64,000 nt of DNA from Proluteimonas luteida (GTDB lineage: Bacteria; Pseudomonadota; Gammaproteobacteria; Xanthomonadales; Xanthomonadaceae), in contig NZ_JAIWPT010000006.1 in assembly GCF_021191695.1 (NCBI RefSeq), positions 1 through 64,000 on the forward strand, in the 5' to 3' direction. Under the pieces are notes generated by a model that saw nothing but the letters and a program-made list of their open reading frames with translations, was not told the DNA's origin and did no database searches. Each line of letters begins with the position of its first letter. The first letter of the stretch is position 1. A program made the position numbers and the translations under genes. Shown here in pieces: positions 39,483 to 48,562 of the stretch.

Positions 39483-40292
39483 ATGAGAACGCTGACCGCC
39501 GCGATCGCGACGATGCTGGTGCTCACCGCCTGCGCGACGACGACCTCGCCGACCGGTCGCACCCAGTATGTGGGCGCAGTGTCGCAGGCGCAGCTCGACC
39601 AGATGGGTGAGCAGGCTTTCGCCGAGACCAAGAGCAAGCTGCAGCAGTCGCCCGATGCCAAACAGCAGGCCTACGTGCGTTGCATCGTCACCGCCGTTGT
39701 GCGCGAGCTGCCGGCCGATGCGCGGCGTCTGAACTGGGAGTCGGTGGTGTTCGTCGACGACAACCCAAATGCCTTCGCGCTGCCGGGCGGCAAGGTCGGC
39801 GTGTATACCGGCATCCTGACCGTCGCCCGCGACCAGGACCAGCTGGCCGCGGTGATCGCGCACGAAATCGGCCATGTCTACGCCAACCACCATGACGAGC
39901 GCATCACACGGCAACTGGGCGCGCAGGGCGCGCTGGGCGTGGCCGGTGCGTTGGTCGGATCGCGCTACGGTGAAGGCGCCACGCAGACCACCAGCCAAAT
40001 CGGCGGCGCTGCGCTGCAGACTCTGGTCCTGCTGCCCGGCACCCGCTCCCAGGAAACCGAGGCCGACGTTGTCGGTCAGGAACTGATGGCCAAGGCCGGT
40101 TTCGATCCGCGTGCCGCAGTCGGGTTGTGGCAGAACATGATCGCCGCCAGCGGCGGCAGCCGACCACCGCAGTGGCTGTCGACGCACCCCAATCCCGAGA
40201 GCCGCATTAGCGAACTGCAGGCACGCGCCACGAACTTGGTGCCAACCTACGAGCAGGCACGGGCGGCCGGCCGCCGGCCGGCCTGTGGCTGA
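39483..40292 (+). CDS. M48-family metalloprotease lipoprotein
   Basis: 269 residues. A lipobox, LVLTAC with the lipidated Cys at 17, predicts a lipoprotein. The zinc motif is HEIGH (VIAHEIGHVYANHH) with a downstream Glu in SQETEADVVGQELM, as in the LoiP/YggG and BepA-like periplasmic peptidases that remove misfolded outer-membrane proteins. Other family features are NAFALPGGKVGVYTGIL and the C-terminal STHPNPESRISEL. The length matches LoiP more than the TPR-bearing BepA. A GGGAGA ribosome-binding site precedes the ATG. It lies alone between gyrB and the tonB block. Confidence 0.92.
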   Translation: MRTLTAAIATMLVLTACATTTSPTGRTQYVGAVSQAQLDQMGEQAFAETKSKLQQSPDAKQQAYVRCIVTAVVRELPADARRLNWESVVFVDDNPNAFALPGGKVGVYTGILTVARDQDQLAAVIAHEIGHVYANHHDERITRQLGAQGALGVAGALVGSRYGEGATQTTSQIGGAALQTLVLLPGTRSQETEADVVGQELMAKAGFDPRAAVGLWQNMIAASGGSRPPQWLSTHPNPESRISELQARATNLVPTYEQARAAGRRPACG

Positions 40293-40398
40293 CAGGCGGC
40301 CTTCGCCCGTATCCTTCCACGAAAGCTCCACCGTACATACACACACATATACCGGCATCCGCAGTCACGATGCCGTCCTGCCAATCCGAGGTGAAGAG

Positions 40399-41643
40399 AT
40401 GTTGAAGTCCCGCGTGTCCCACCAGGCGCTCGCCGCTGCCATCGCCACCGCGCTGCTGGTCTTCGCCGCGCCGGCGGCGGCCCAGGACGAGGCCGGCAGC
40501 GACCGGTCCGAACGTTCCGAGCGCAGCACCCGCAACGCCCGCTCGTCGGACCGCAGCGAGCGTCGCGGATCGCGCCAGCAGGCCCAGCAGCAGGAAGCGG
40601 CGCGCTACCCGGATGCCGCGCGCAAGGAACCGGGCGTGACCGCCAGCGAACGGCTGATCAAGCAGCTCAACGCCCTGTCGGACGCCTACAACGCCCAGGA
40701 CGTCGACAAGGCGCTGCCGCTGGCCGAGGAGATCATCGCCAACCCGCGCGCCAACGAATACGACAAGTCGATGGCCGCGCTGCTGGCCGGGCAGCTGTTT
40801 CTCAATGACGACAATGCCCGTGCGATCGCCTACCTGCGGCAGGCCATCGACGGTGGCGGCCTGAAGAACAACGACCACTTCCAGAGCATGCTGATCATCG
40901 CCCAGCTGCAGGCGCAGGACGACCAGTACGCCGACGCGCTGGCCACGCTCGACACCTACCTCGCCGAGTCCGCGTCCGCCGATCCCGCCGACCAGGCACT
41001 GAAGGGCAACATCCTCTATCGCCTGGAGCGTTATCCCGAGGCGATCGCGGTGCTCAAGCCGCTGGTCGAAGGCGGTGGCGAGGTCAATCCGCAGTGGACC
41101 CAGATCCTGATGGCGTCCTATGCCGAGTCCGGCCAGAGCGCCGAGGCCGCGCAGCTGGCCGAGCAGATCGCCGCCAGCGCGCCGGACGACAAGCAGTCGC
41201 AGATGAACCTGGCCGTGTCCTACCTGCAGACCGACCAGAACGACAAGGCCGCCGAGGTACTCGAGCGGCTGCGCGCCAGCGGCCAGCTGACCGAGGAATC
41301 CGAGTACCGCAACCTCTACGCGGTCTACCTCAACAGCGACAACAAGGAGCGCGAGGCGATCGCGGTCATCAACGAAGGGCTGGAGAAGAACATCCTGCCG
41401 TCGGACTACCGCACGCTGGTGGCGCTGGCGCAGGCATACTACTTTTCCGACCAGGTCGGACCGGCCATCGATGCCTACCGCAGGGCGGCGCCGCTGGCCG
41501 AGAATGGCGACGCCTACCTCAACCTGGCCAAGATCCTGCACCAGGAGGGCCGGACCGACGAAGCCAAGGAAGCCGCCCGCCAGGCGATCGCCAAGGGCCT
41601 GACTTCGAACACCGACGCGGAGCGGATCCTCTCGTCGCGTTAA
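40399..41643 (+). CDS. exported TPR protein upstream of tonB
   Basis: 414 residues from the ATG at 40399, with a GAAGAG ribosome-binding site. It has a signal peptide (LAAAIATALLVFAAPAAAQ), then a charged Arg/Ser/Glu-rich stretch (SDRSERSERSTRNARSS) and about eight tetratricopeptide helices from residue 80 to the C-terminus (ALPLAEEIIANPRANEYDKS, PQWTQILMASYAESGQSAEA, GDAYLNLAKILHQEGRTDEA). TPR proteins scaffold complexes. Its place directly before tonB-exbB-exbD-exbD suggests a periplasmic partner of the Ton system, an association I recall from other Xanthomonadaceae. The frame is open upstream to 40285 but without a plausible signal peptide. Confidence 0.88.
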   Translation: MLKSRVSHQALAAAIATALLVFAAPAAAQDEAGSDRSERSERSTRNARSSDRSERRGSRQQAQQQEAARYPDAARKEPGVTASERLIKQLNALSDAYNAQDVDKALPLAEEIIANPRANEYDKSMAALLAGQLFLNDDNARAIAYLRQAIDGGGLKNNDHFQSMLIIAQLQAQDDQYADALATLDTYLAESASADPADQALKGNILYRLERYPEAIAVLKPLVEGGGEVNPQWTQILMASYAESGQSAEAAQLAEQIAASAPDDKQSQMNLAVSYLQTDQNDKAAEVLERLRASGQLTEESEYRNLYAVYLNSDNKEREAIAVINEGLEKNILPSDYRTLVALAQAYYFSDQVGPAIDAYRRAAPLAENGDAYLNLAKILHQEGRTDEAKEAARQAIAKGLTSNTDAERILSSR

Positions 41644-41686
41644 GAAAAAGTTGTTGCACGTCACGGATGGTGCTGCGCAACGGGAT

Positions 41687-41695
41687 TGGTATAAG
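41687..41695 (+). promoter_or_regulatory. putative extended -10 promoter of tonB
   Basis: TGGTATAAG, one base from the extended -10 consensus, 86 bases before the tonB ATG in the 137-base gap after the TPR gene. I see no Fur box. Confidence 0.4.
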
Positions 41696-41780
41696 CTTCA
41701 GGGTTCCTGTCGCTGGCAAGGGCGGCAGATCGACTTTCCCACCGGTGCTTCGCAGCCCCGGCCCCACGTGAGTTTTCCGC

Positions 41781-42440
41781 ATGACGTTACGCTCGACCGA
41801 CAGGAACGACGAAGACGAAGGTCTGAACTGGGCCCGCATCACCGGCTTCACGCTGGTGGTCGCGTTCCATGCCGCCGCAGTGATGCTGCTGCTCGCGCCG
41901 GTCAACCCGCCCAACGCCGCGCCCGAGGAAGAGCATGCGACGCGGGTGGTGATCATCGAGCCGCCGCCGCCGCCGCCCCCTCCGCCGCCGCCGCCGCCGG
42001 AGCCGCCGAAGCCGACGCCGATCAAGGAACTGTCGCCGCCGCGCCCCACGCCGCTGCCGCCGCCACCGCAGCAGCCGCCGGTCGTGTTCGACGATCCGGG
42101 TCCGATGGACGTGCCAGCCCCGCCGCCGGCCCCGCCCGCGCCGCCGGCGCCGGCCGCGGACATCGGCGCCAGCGTCGACATCGCCTCGAAGAACATGAAC
42201 CCGCCGCGCTACCCGCCGGCCGCGGCCCGCGCGCAGATCGAGGGCACGGTGATCCTGGTCATCGACGTCGACGCCAACGGCAACGTCACCAACGTGTCGG
42301 TCGAGCGTTCGAGCCGCAACCGCGATCTCGACCGCGCCGCGATCGAGGCCGCGCGCAAGTGGTCGTTCCAGCCCGCGATGAAGGACGGCAAGCCGTCCGC
42401 GGGCCGGGTCCGCGTCCCGGTCGACTTCAGCCTGAGCTGA
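41781..42440 (+). CDS. tonB: energy transducer TonB
   Basis: 219 residues. TonB spans the periplasm and passes proton-motive energy from ExbB/ExbD to outer-membrane receptors. The N-terminal anchor is ITGFTLVVAFHAAAVMLLLAPV. A Pro-rich rigid rod covers about residues 58-130, including long runs of Pro. The C-terminal domain is YPPAAARAQIEGTVILVIDVDANGNV to KWSFQPAMKDGKP and ends VPVDFSLS. The client here may include the TonB-dependent receptor near 61 kb. Confidence 0.96.
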   Translation: MTLRSTDRNDEDEGLNWARITGFTLVVAFHAAAVMLLLAPVNPPNAAPEEEHATRVVIIEPPPPPPPPPPPPPEPPKPTPIKELSPPRPTPLPPPPQQPPVVFDDPGPMDVPAPPPAPPAPPAPAADIGASVDIASKNMNPPRYPPAAARAQIEGTVILVIDVDANGNVTNVSVERSSRNRDLDRAAIEAARKWSFQPAMKDGKPSAGRVRVPVDFSLS

Positions 42441-42558
42441 CCGCGCTGACCGATCACACGTCATCCGCTGTCGAAAAAATCCGGCGTCCCCGAGGCGCTT
42501 CGCTAGACCCGCGTCACCGCTTCACACTCCACACCACAACATCTAGAAGGTAAGCGTC

Positions 42559-43320
42559 ATGCTGCAGGAAACCACCAACGCCCCGACCGGAGCCGGCAAC
42601 AACGCTGCAGCCCTGCAGCAGATGGGCTTCGCGGACATGCTTCAGCACATGGATGCCGTCGGCTACGTGGTGCTGGCCACGCTGGTCATCATGTCCGCCA
42701 TGTCGATCTACTGGATCGTCTACAACATCATCAAGAACATCCGCCTGCGCGGCAGTTCGGACCGCGTCATCGCCACGTTCTGGGAAACCCCGAACGCGCA
42801 GGACGCGATCCGCCACATGGAAGAGCAGCCGGGCAGCGAGCCCTTCTCGAAGGTCGCACTCGATGCCGCCCAGGCCGCCGCGCACCACCAGCGCCACGAA
42901 GGCTCGCGCCTGGTCGAGTCGCTGAACCGCTCTGAGTTCGTCGACCGCGCCCTGCGCCAGGCCGTCACCCGCGAGTCGCTGAAGCTCGAGAACGGCCTGA
43001 CCGTACTCGCGACCGTCGGCGCGACCGCCCCGTTCGTGGGTCTGCTCGGTACGGTGTGGGGCATCTACCGCGCGCTGATCCGCATCGGCGCCAGCGGCCA
43101 GGCCGACATCGGCGCGGTTGCCGGTCCGGTCGGCGAGGCGCTGATCATGACCGCGATCGGTCTGGGCGTCGCGATCCCGGCGGTGCTGGGCTACAACTTC
43201 TTCGTCCGCCTCAACCGCGGCACGAACAACAAGCTCGACACCTTCGCGCACGACCTGCACGACTTCTTCGCAACCGGTTCGCGCGTCGGCGACGTCGCAC
43301 CGCCGGCTGCCAAGGCCTGA
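42559..43320 (+). CDS. exbB: ExbB/TolQ-type proton channel protein
   Basis: 253 residues with three membrane segments: VGYVVLATLVIMSAMSIYWIVY (about 33-55), LTVLATVGATAPFVGLLGTVWG (about 150-172) and EALIMTAIGLGVAIPAVLGYNFF (about 193-216). The conserved ATVGATAPFVGLLGTVWGI and TAIGLGVAIPA motifs define MotA/TolQ/ExbB. It forms the pentameric channel of the Ton motor with the two ExbD proteins encoded next. The gap from tonB is 118 bases, so a separate promoter is possible. Confidence 0.95.
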   Translation: MLQETTNAPTGAGNNAAALQQMGFADMLQHMDAVGYVVLATLVIMSAMSIYWIVYNIIKNIRLRGSSDRVIATFWETPNAQDAIRHMEEQPGSEPFSKVALDAAQAAAHHQRHEGSRLVESLNRSEFVDRALRQAVTRESLKLENGLTVLATVGATAPFVGLLGTVWGIYRALIRIGASGQADIGAVAGPVGEALIMTAIGLGVAIPAVLGYNFFVRLNRGTNNKLDTFAHDLHDFFATGSRVGDVAPPAAKA

Positions 43321-43350
43321 GCAGAACGATAACGACGACGGAGTCCTGAT

Positions 43351-43770
<420 letters not shown>

Positions 43771-43785
43771 ACCGGAGCAACACTC

Positions 43786-44193
43786 ATGGCATTTTCATCC
43801 GGTGGCGAAGGCCCGATGGCCGACATCAACATCATTCCGCTCTGCGACGTGATGCTGGTGCTGCTGATCATCTTCATGGTGACCGCGCCGCAGTTGTCCT
43901 ATCCGATCGACATCGACCTGCCGCAGGCGGCGCCGCCACAGATCGACCGGGTGGAGCCGCCGGAGCCGATCCGGCTGCGCATCGACGCTTCGGGCCAGCT
44001 GTACTGGAACGACAGCCCGACCCCGCTTTCGGCGCTGCGCAACATGATGGAGTCGGAAGTCCAGCGCGACCCCACCAACCAGCCGACGCTGGAGATCGAC
44101 ACCAGCGAGGACGCCGACTACGGCGTGCTGGCCAAGGTGCTGGCCGAGGCCAAGAACGCGCAGATGCAGAAGATCGGCTTCGTCCGCAAGTAA
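43786..44193 (+). CDS. exbD: ExbD/TolR family protein 2
   Basis: 135 residues, a second ExbD, 15 bases after the first. The same layout is seen: [23 protein letters not shown] with the functional Asp, then [21 protein letters not shown] and [13 protein letters not shown]. The two differ in periplasmic sequence, so they are old paralogues. Xanthomonas is known to carry an exbD1-exbD2 pair in which the second is needed for specialised functions rather than iron uptake. That may apply here but is not shown by the sequence. Confidence 0.94.
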   Translation: MAFSSGGEGPMADINIIPLCDVMLVLLIIFMVTAPQLSYPIDIDLPQAAPPQIDRVEPPEPIRLRIDASGQLYWNDSPTPLSALRNMMESEVQRDPTNQPTLEIDTSEDADYGVLAKVLAEAKNAQMQKIGFVRK

Positions 44194-44272
44194 CCGCGCG
44201 ACAGCCGCAGCACACGTGACATCGTCGGGACCTGCCTGCAGCAGGTCCGACGCTTACCTGGATTGTTTTTTC

Positions 44273-44299
44273 ACGCCGCCTTCGGGCGGCGTTTTTTTT
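44273..44299 (+). terminator. rho-independent terminator of the ton operon
   Basis: ACGCCGCC-TTCG-GGCGGCGT, a perfect 8-bp GC stem with a stable tetraloop, followed by eight T in a row. It is 80 bases after exbD2, with a short T-run before it as well, which could serve the other strand. A second hairpin, GGACCTGC/GCAGGTCC, lies at about 44228-44248. Confidence 0.93.
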
Positions 44300-44445
44300 G
44301 GGTTCTTCTCCGATTTCCGGGATTCTCGACCGCAGGTCGACGCCACGCGATCGTCGTACGCGGCATCCGGATTCGCCGGGTATCGCGAAGCACCCGCTCG
44401 ATGTGGTCTGGGCGGGCATCCTCGCGTCGGGGGCGTTGCCCCGAC

Positions 44446-45216
44446 CTACGCGCCGGATGCGGCCCGCAGGATCGCCAGATAGCGGGCGACGGTGGTCGCC
44501 AGCCCGTCGTACAGGGCTTCGCCGATCAGGGCGTGGCCGATGGACACTTCGTCGACCCGGCCGAGCGCTGCCACGAACGCGCCGAGGTTGGCCTGGCTCA
44601 GGTCGTGCCCGGCGTTGACGCCAAGTCCCGCGGCGCGCGCCCGGGCCGCGGTGGCCTGGAACAGCGGCAGGACCTGGGCCGCGGTGCCCGCATCGAATGC
44701 CTCGGCCCAAGGGCCGGTGTAGAGCTCGATGCGGTCGGCGCCGATCGAAGCGGCTTCCGCCACGTCGGCGCCGGCATCGGCGAACAGGCTGACGCGGCAA
44801 CCCAGCACCCGGAACGCGGCCACCAGCGGCCGCAGCGCGGCGGCGTCGCGACCGAAATCGAACCCGTGGTCGGAAGTCAGCTGGCCATCGCCATCGGGGA
44901 CCAGGGTGACCTGCGCCGGCCGCGTCCGCGTGCACAGCGCGAGCAGTCCGGGATAGCCCGCCCGCGGCGCCGCGAAGGGATTGCCTTCGATGTTGAACTC
45001 GACCCCGCGCGCCGAGGTCAGCGCGGCCAGCGCGATCACGTCGTCGGCGCGGATATGGCGGGCATCGGGCCGCGGATGCACGGTAATGCCGTCCGCGCCG
45101 GCATCCAGGCAGACCCGTGCGGCGTGCAGGACATCGGGTTTGCCGCCGCCGCGGGAATTGCGCAGCACGGCGATCTTGTTGAGGTTGACGCTCAGCCGCG
45201 TCGGCAGCTCAGCCAT
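44446..45216 (-). CDS. pdxJ: pyridoxine 5'-phosphate synthase PdxJ
   Basis: 256 residues. PdxJ condenses 3-amino-2-oxopropyl phosphate with deoxyxylulose 5-phosphate in the last ring-forming step of vitamin B6 synthesis. It is a TIM barrel, with [74 protein letters not shown] and LGVNAGHDL. The catalytic Glu/His positions are present. The start MAELPTRLS has the small membrane-protein gene 18 bases upstream. Confidence 0.97.
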   Translation of the reverse strand: MAELPTRLSVNLNKIAVLRNSRGGGKPDVLHAARVCLDAGADGITVHPRPDARHIRADDVIALAALTSARGVEFNIEGNPFAAPRAGYPGLLALCTRTRPAQVTLVPDGDGQLTSDHGFDFGRDAAALRPLVAAFRVLGCRVSLFADAGADVAEAASIGADRIELYTGPWAEAFDAGTAAQVLPLFQATAARARAAGLGVNAGHDLSQANLGAFVAALGRVDEVSIGHALIGEALYDGLATTVARYLAILRAASGA

Positions 45217-45234
45217 GCCGCGTCGACTGCAGCA

Positions 45235-45501
45235 TCAGGCGTCGGCCCGCGGTTCCGGCGGCGCCGCGCCGCCGTTGCGGCGCGCTTCGGCCTGCTCGCG
45301 CAGGCGGCGCAGTTCGGCCGGGTCGACCATCAGCGCCTCGCTGCGCGACTGGTTGCCCACGCGTTGCGCCATCAGGCCCAGTACCCACAGCACCACCAGC
45401 ACCAGCGACAGCAGCAGGGCGATCACGGCCACGGCGACGGACTTGGTCGAGAACGCGACCACCAGCGCGCCGATCGCGAACAACAGCAACAGCCAGGGCA
45501 T
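45235..45501 (-). CDS. small inner-membrane protein of unknown function
   Basis: 88 residues. Two closely spaced hydrophobic helices (LLLLFAIGALVVAFSTKS and VAVIALLLSLVLVVLWVLGLMA) form a hairpin. They are followed by a soluble, charged tail with a short helix (DPAELRRLREQAEARRNG). The family is not one I can name. It lies between cls and pdxJ on the same strand, and the short gaps favour co-transcription. Confidence 0.8.
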   Translation of the reverse strand: MPWLLLLFAIGALVVAFSTKSVAVAVIALLLSLVLVVLWVLGLMAQRVGNQSRSEALMVDPAELRRLREQAEARRNGGAAPPEPRADA

Positions 45502-45626
45502 GGGCGGTCTCCACCGGACGTGCGGCCAAGTCTACCGGTTCAGCCTCGCCGCCGGCAGCACCGGTTGTCGTGCCCCGCGCGCCGGCCGTCGTGCCGCTAT
45601 GCCGCCGCGCCCCGGGAGGCCGGGGG

Positions 45627-47069
45627 TCACAGCAGCGGCGAACACAGCCGCGCCAGGGCTTCGGGCAGGCGTGCGGTCAGCAGTCCGCGCTTGCGGCCGC
45701 GTTGCACGCGCGGCGCGTGGGCGAACTCGCCGTTGATGAAGCGCTCCAGTTCCGCGGCGATGCCCGCGTCGTCGAACAGCATCGAGACCTCGAAGTTGAG
45801 CCGGAAGCTGCGGTGGTCGAAGTTGGCGCTGCCGATGATGGCGATCCCGTCGTCGATCAGCAGCGTCTTGCTGTGCAGCATCCGCGGACCGTACTCGTAG
45901 ACCTTGACCCCCGCCACCAGCAGCGGGCCGAAGTACGAGCGCGCCGCCAGCGTCACCAGCCGCGAATCGCTGTTGCGCGGCACGATCAGGCGCACGTCGA
46001 GGCCGGCCAGCGCGGCCGAGGTCAGCGCCATCATCGCGGCCTCGCCGGGCACGAAGTAGGGCGTGGTCATCCACACCCGGCGCCTGGCCGCGTGGATGGC
46101 GCCGACGTGGGCACGGTGGATGGCTTCCCATGACGAATCCGGCCCCGAGCTCAGCACCTGGGTGCGGATCGGTCCCGGATCGGCCTGCGGCGTCTGCCGC
46201 TCGACCTCGGCGAGGAAATCGCGGCGCCCGGTGGCGTAGGCCCAGTCCTCGGCGAACACCAGCTGCAGCACCCGGACCGCCTTGCCGGTCAGGCGCAGGT
46301 GCAGGTCGCGATAGGCATCGGCCCTGCGCGACTCGTCCTGGTCGTCGCAGATGTTCATGCCGCCGGTGTAGGCGATGCGGCCGTCGATGACCACGATCTT
46401 GCGGTGCGTGCGCAGGTTGGCCCAGGGGCGTTTCCAGAACCGCCCGAAGCGGGTCGGATGGAACCAGGCGAGCTCGCCGCCGGCCTCGAGCAGCGGCGCG
46501 AAGAACCGGCGCGCGGCCGGCGAGCCCACCGCGTCGAGCAGCAGCCGGACGCGGACGCCATCGCGCGCGCGGGCGATCAACGCGTCGCGCACGGCGGTGC
46601 CGGCGGCATCGGGCTGGTAGATGTAGTACTCCAGATGGACGTGGTGCCGCGCCTGCGCGATGTCGTCGATCAGCGCGCGGTACTTCGCCGCGCCGTCGAC
46701 CAGCAGGCGCACCTCGCGCGACGACGACACCGGCAGGGCGGTGGCCGCCTGCGACAGGCGGATCAGCTCGGCCGCCTCGCTGTCTTCGGCATCGAGCTGC
46801 GCCGCCGACATCGTCGCGCGGCTGCGTGCGCGCCGCAGGCGGTTGCGGCGGATCTTCTGCGGCCCGAACACCTGGTAGACCAGAAAGCCGAGATAGGGCA
46901 GCAGCGCCAGGCCGAGCAGCCAGCTGAGCGTCGCCACCGGTTCGCGCTTCTGCAGCACGATCCAGCCGCCCAGCAGCGCCAGATACAGCGCCCAGCCGAC
47001 GGCCAGGAACGTGAGCAGATGGGGCGTGGAGACGAACGCATCCCAGCCGCGTTGCAGGGTATCGAACAT
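45627..47069 (-). CDS. cls: cardiolipin synthase (phospholipase D family)
   Basis: 480 residues. Cls makes cardiolipin from two phosphatidylglycerols at the inner membrane. Two N-terminal membrane helices (LLTFLAVGWALYLALLGGWIVL and VATLSWLLGLALLPYLGFLVYQVFG) are followed by two PLD modules. Each has a complete HxKx4D motif: HRKIVVIDGRIAYTGGMN near residue 225 and HSKTLLIDDGIAIIGSANFDHRS near 400. Length and architecture match bacterial ClsA-type enzymes. Confidence 0.95.
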   Translation of the reverse strand: MFDTLQRGWDAFVSTPHLLTFLAVGWALYLALLGGWIVLQKREPVATLSWLLGLALLPYLGFLVYQVFGPQKIRRNRLRRARSRATMSAAQLDAEDSEAAELIRLSQAATALPVSSSREVRLLVDGAAKYRALIDDIAQARHHVHLEYYIYQPDAAGTAVRDALIARARDGVRVRLLLDAVGSPAARRFFAPLLEAGGELAWFHPTRFGRFWKRPWANLRTHRKIVVIDGRIAYTGGMNICDDQDESRRADAYRDLHLRLTGKAVRVLQLVFAEDWAYATGRRDFLAEVERQTPQADPGPIRTQVLSSGPDSSWEAIHRAHVGAIHAARRRVWMTTPYFVPGEAAMMALTSAALAGLDVRLIVPRNSDSRLVTLAARSYFGPLLVAGVKVYEYGPRMLHSKTLLIDDGIAIIGSANFDHRSFRLNFEVSMLFDDAGIAAELERFINGEFAHAPRVQRGRKRGLLTARLPEALARLCSPLL

Positions 47070-47158
47070 GGGGATCCCGCGATGGCGCCGGTTGCGCCGG
47101 GCGACAGGGTAAGCGAGCGCGGCCCGGGGCGGCGTCGATGTAAACCGTCACCTGCGGG

Positions 47159-47178
47159 GTGTCACGCCGGCGATACAC
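47159..47178. promoter_or_regulatory. imperfect 20-bp palindrome upstream of the fap-like operon
   Basis: GTGTCACGCCGGCGATACAC is palindromic at 16 of 20 positions and lies about 145-165 bases before the sigma-54 promoter. This is a suitable distance for an enhancer-binding protein or another regulator. Confidence 0.35.
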
Positions 47179-47187
47179 CCCGGCCGG

Positions 47188-47286
47188 CCGCGGGAAACGC
47201 GTCGCGACGCGGCCCGACGCGCGCGGCGGCCGCTTCCGGGTGATACATGCGTGCACCGCGGGGGTCGCGCGCATCCGCGGGAAACG
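47188..47286 (+). promoter_or_regulatory. pair of direct repeats, candidate activator sites for the fap-like operon
   Basis: CCGCGGGAAACG occurs at 47188-47199 and again at 47275-47286, 87 bases apart, roughly -150 and -65 from the predicted start of transcription. Paired sites upstream of a sigma-54 promoter are what an enhancer-binding protein would use. The binding protein is unknown; the activator at 53255-54583 is the first candidate. Confidence 0.4.
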
Positions 47287-47322
47287 ACTCTCAAGTATCT
47301 GATTTCATTGGACTCATACGAC

Positions 47323-47338
47323 TGGCACGGCGCGTGCG
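47323..47338 (+). promoter_or_regulatory. sigma-54 (RpoN) promoter of the fap-like operon
   Basis: TGGCACGGCGCGTGCG keeps the invariant GG and GC of the -24/-12 elements with exactly 10 bases between them, and the -24 half TGGCAC is perfect. Transcription would start near 47349, 23 bases before the first gene. A sigma-54 activator gene faces the operon. Confidence 0.75.
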
Positions 47339-47371
47339 TTGTTTCTCTGGCCCGACCCCGAGGAACTGCGC

Positions 47372-47890
47372 ATGTCTCCCATCGTCCGCTTCCCCGCCAT
47401 CGCCCTGCTGGCCGGCGCCGGCGTACTGGCCGCGTTGCCGGCTGACGCCGCAGGCGCGCGCACCGGGGTCCATGCCAACCACGGCGAGATGGTGCTGCTG
47501 CGCGACGTCAACGCGCGCCACGCGGTGCGCCGGGTGCCGCCGAGCGTCGGCCTGATCGTCGACCCGACACCGACCGCGCAGCTGGCGCCGCTGCTGGCCG
47601 ACGGCGAGCTGACCGATGCCGATTTCCTCGCGCTCGACACCGGCAACCGCGTCGAACCCGGTGCCGCGCAGGCCACGGGCCACATGGCAACCACGGTGAA
47701 CTCGGCCATCGGCAGCGCCCTGGGCGGCGGCCCGCGCGACGGCGCCGGCGCATCCGCCAATCCGCTCGGTGGTGCGCTGGGCGGCACGCTCGGCACGGTC
47801 GGCGCCACCACCCGCGGCATCGGGACCCAGGTCACCGGTGCGCTGGCACAGTTTCCGCTCGGCCAGCCGGCCAATGGCGGTGGCCCGTGA
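47372..47890 (+). CDS. fapA: FapA-like periplasmic component of a functional-amyloid operon
   Basis: 172 residues. A signal peptide (IALLAGAGVLAALPADA) is followed by VLLRDVNARHAVRRVPPSVGLIVDPTPTAQL and ELTDADFLAL. This layout resembles FapA, the periplasmic chaperone-like first gene of the Pseudomonas fap operon. The C-terminal half is Gly/Ala/Thr-rich (SALGGGPRDGAGASANPLGGALGG). An AGGA site precedes the ATG. The stop overlaps the next start as GTGA. The name rests on operon position and general resemblance more than on a strong motif. Confidence 0.7.
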   Translation: MSPIVRFPAIALLAGAGVLAALPADAAGARTGVHANHGEMVLLRDVNARHAVRRVPPSVGLIVDPTPTAQLAPLLADGELTDADFLALDTGNRVEPGAAQATGHMATTVNSAIGSALGGGPRDGAGASANPLGGALGGTLGTVGATTRGIGTQVTGALAQFPLGQPANGGGP

Positions 47891-48513
47891 GCCCAGGCAT
47901 CCGCCTCGTCCTGGTGGTGCTGGGCGTGACCGCGGCCGGTGCGCTGCCGGCGGCCGACGACTATCCGGAAATGCTCGCCTACCTGGCGGACTCGCGGATC
48001 GACGGGCGCGCGTTCGCCGGCGCCAACGGCGCGATGGCGATCAACCTGGCCGCGGGCGATTTCAACCAGCAGGCCAGCGTGCGCAGCGTCGCGGTCGGCA
48101 CCCATGCGCTGGCATCGGCGGACGTGCGCCAGCGGCGCGGCGACGACAGCGCGCCGTCGCCGGCGCAGGCGTCGGCGGTCATCGCCGGCGATGCGCTGGC
48201 CGGCGCATCGGGCATCGCATCGATCAATCAGGCCAGCGGCAACCGCAACGCCATGTCCAACGTGGTGGCGATGTCGCTGGCGCAACGGGGCATACGCGAA
48301 ACCGACGACGACAGCAGTCTGGCGTCGTCGTTCGCGTCGGCGGGGCAACGGCACGTCGGCGAAGCGGGGAGCGCGAACACGGTCCGCCGCACGGCGGCCG
48401 TGGAGGCCACTGCATTGCAGGGTTTCGACGGCGTGCTGCAGCTCAATCAGGTCGCGGGTTCGGGAAACGACATCGGCAACACCCTGTCGATGTCGGTGCA
48501 GACCGGCCCGTGA
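47887..48513 (+). CDS. fapB: FapB-like minor amyloid/nucleator component
   Basis: 208 residues from a GTG coupled to the previous stop. Signal peptide VLVVLGVTAAGALPAA. Three loosely repeated amyloid-type motifs follow: GAMAINLAAGDFNQQASV near residue 50, GIASINQASGNRNAMSN near 115 and GVLQLNQVAGSGNDIGN near 190. The pattern N-Q-x-A/S-G-x2-N-x3-N is shared with the large FapC-like protein. By gene order it corresponds to FapB, thought to nucleate the fibre; a FapE-type role is the alternative. Confidence 0.65.
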   Translation: MSPGIRLVLVVLGVTAAGALPAADDYPEMLAYLADSRIDGRAFAGANGAMAINLAAGDFNQQASVRSVAVGTHALASADVRQRRGDDSAPSPAQASAVIAGDALAGASGIASINQASGNRNAMSNVVAMSLAQRGIRETDDDSSLASSFASAGQRHVGEAGSANTVRRTAAVEATALQGFDGVLQLNQVAGSGNDIGNTLSMSVQTGP

Positions 48514-48562
48514 TTCGGCACTTCAACGGGAACCTACAGCAGAGAAGGCGAGAGAGGACATC

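Noticed and set aside
41761..41775. CCCCACGTGAGTTTTC before tonB as a fifth parS site
   Set aside because: Only the central CACGTG and a few bases match; one arm is wrong.
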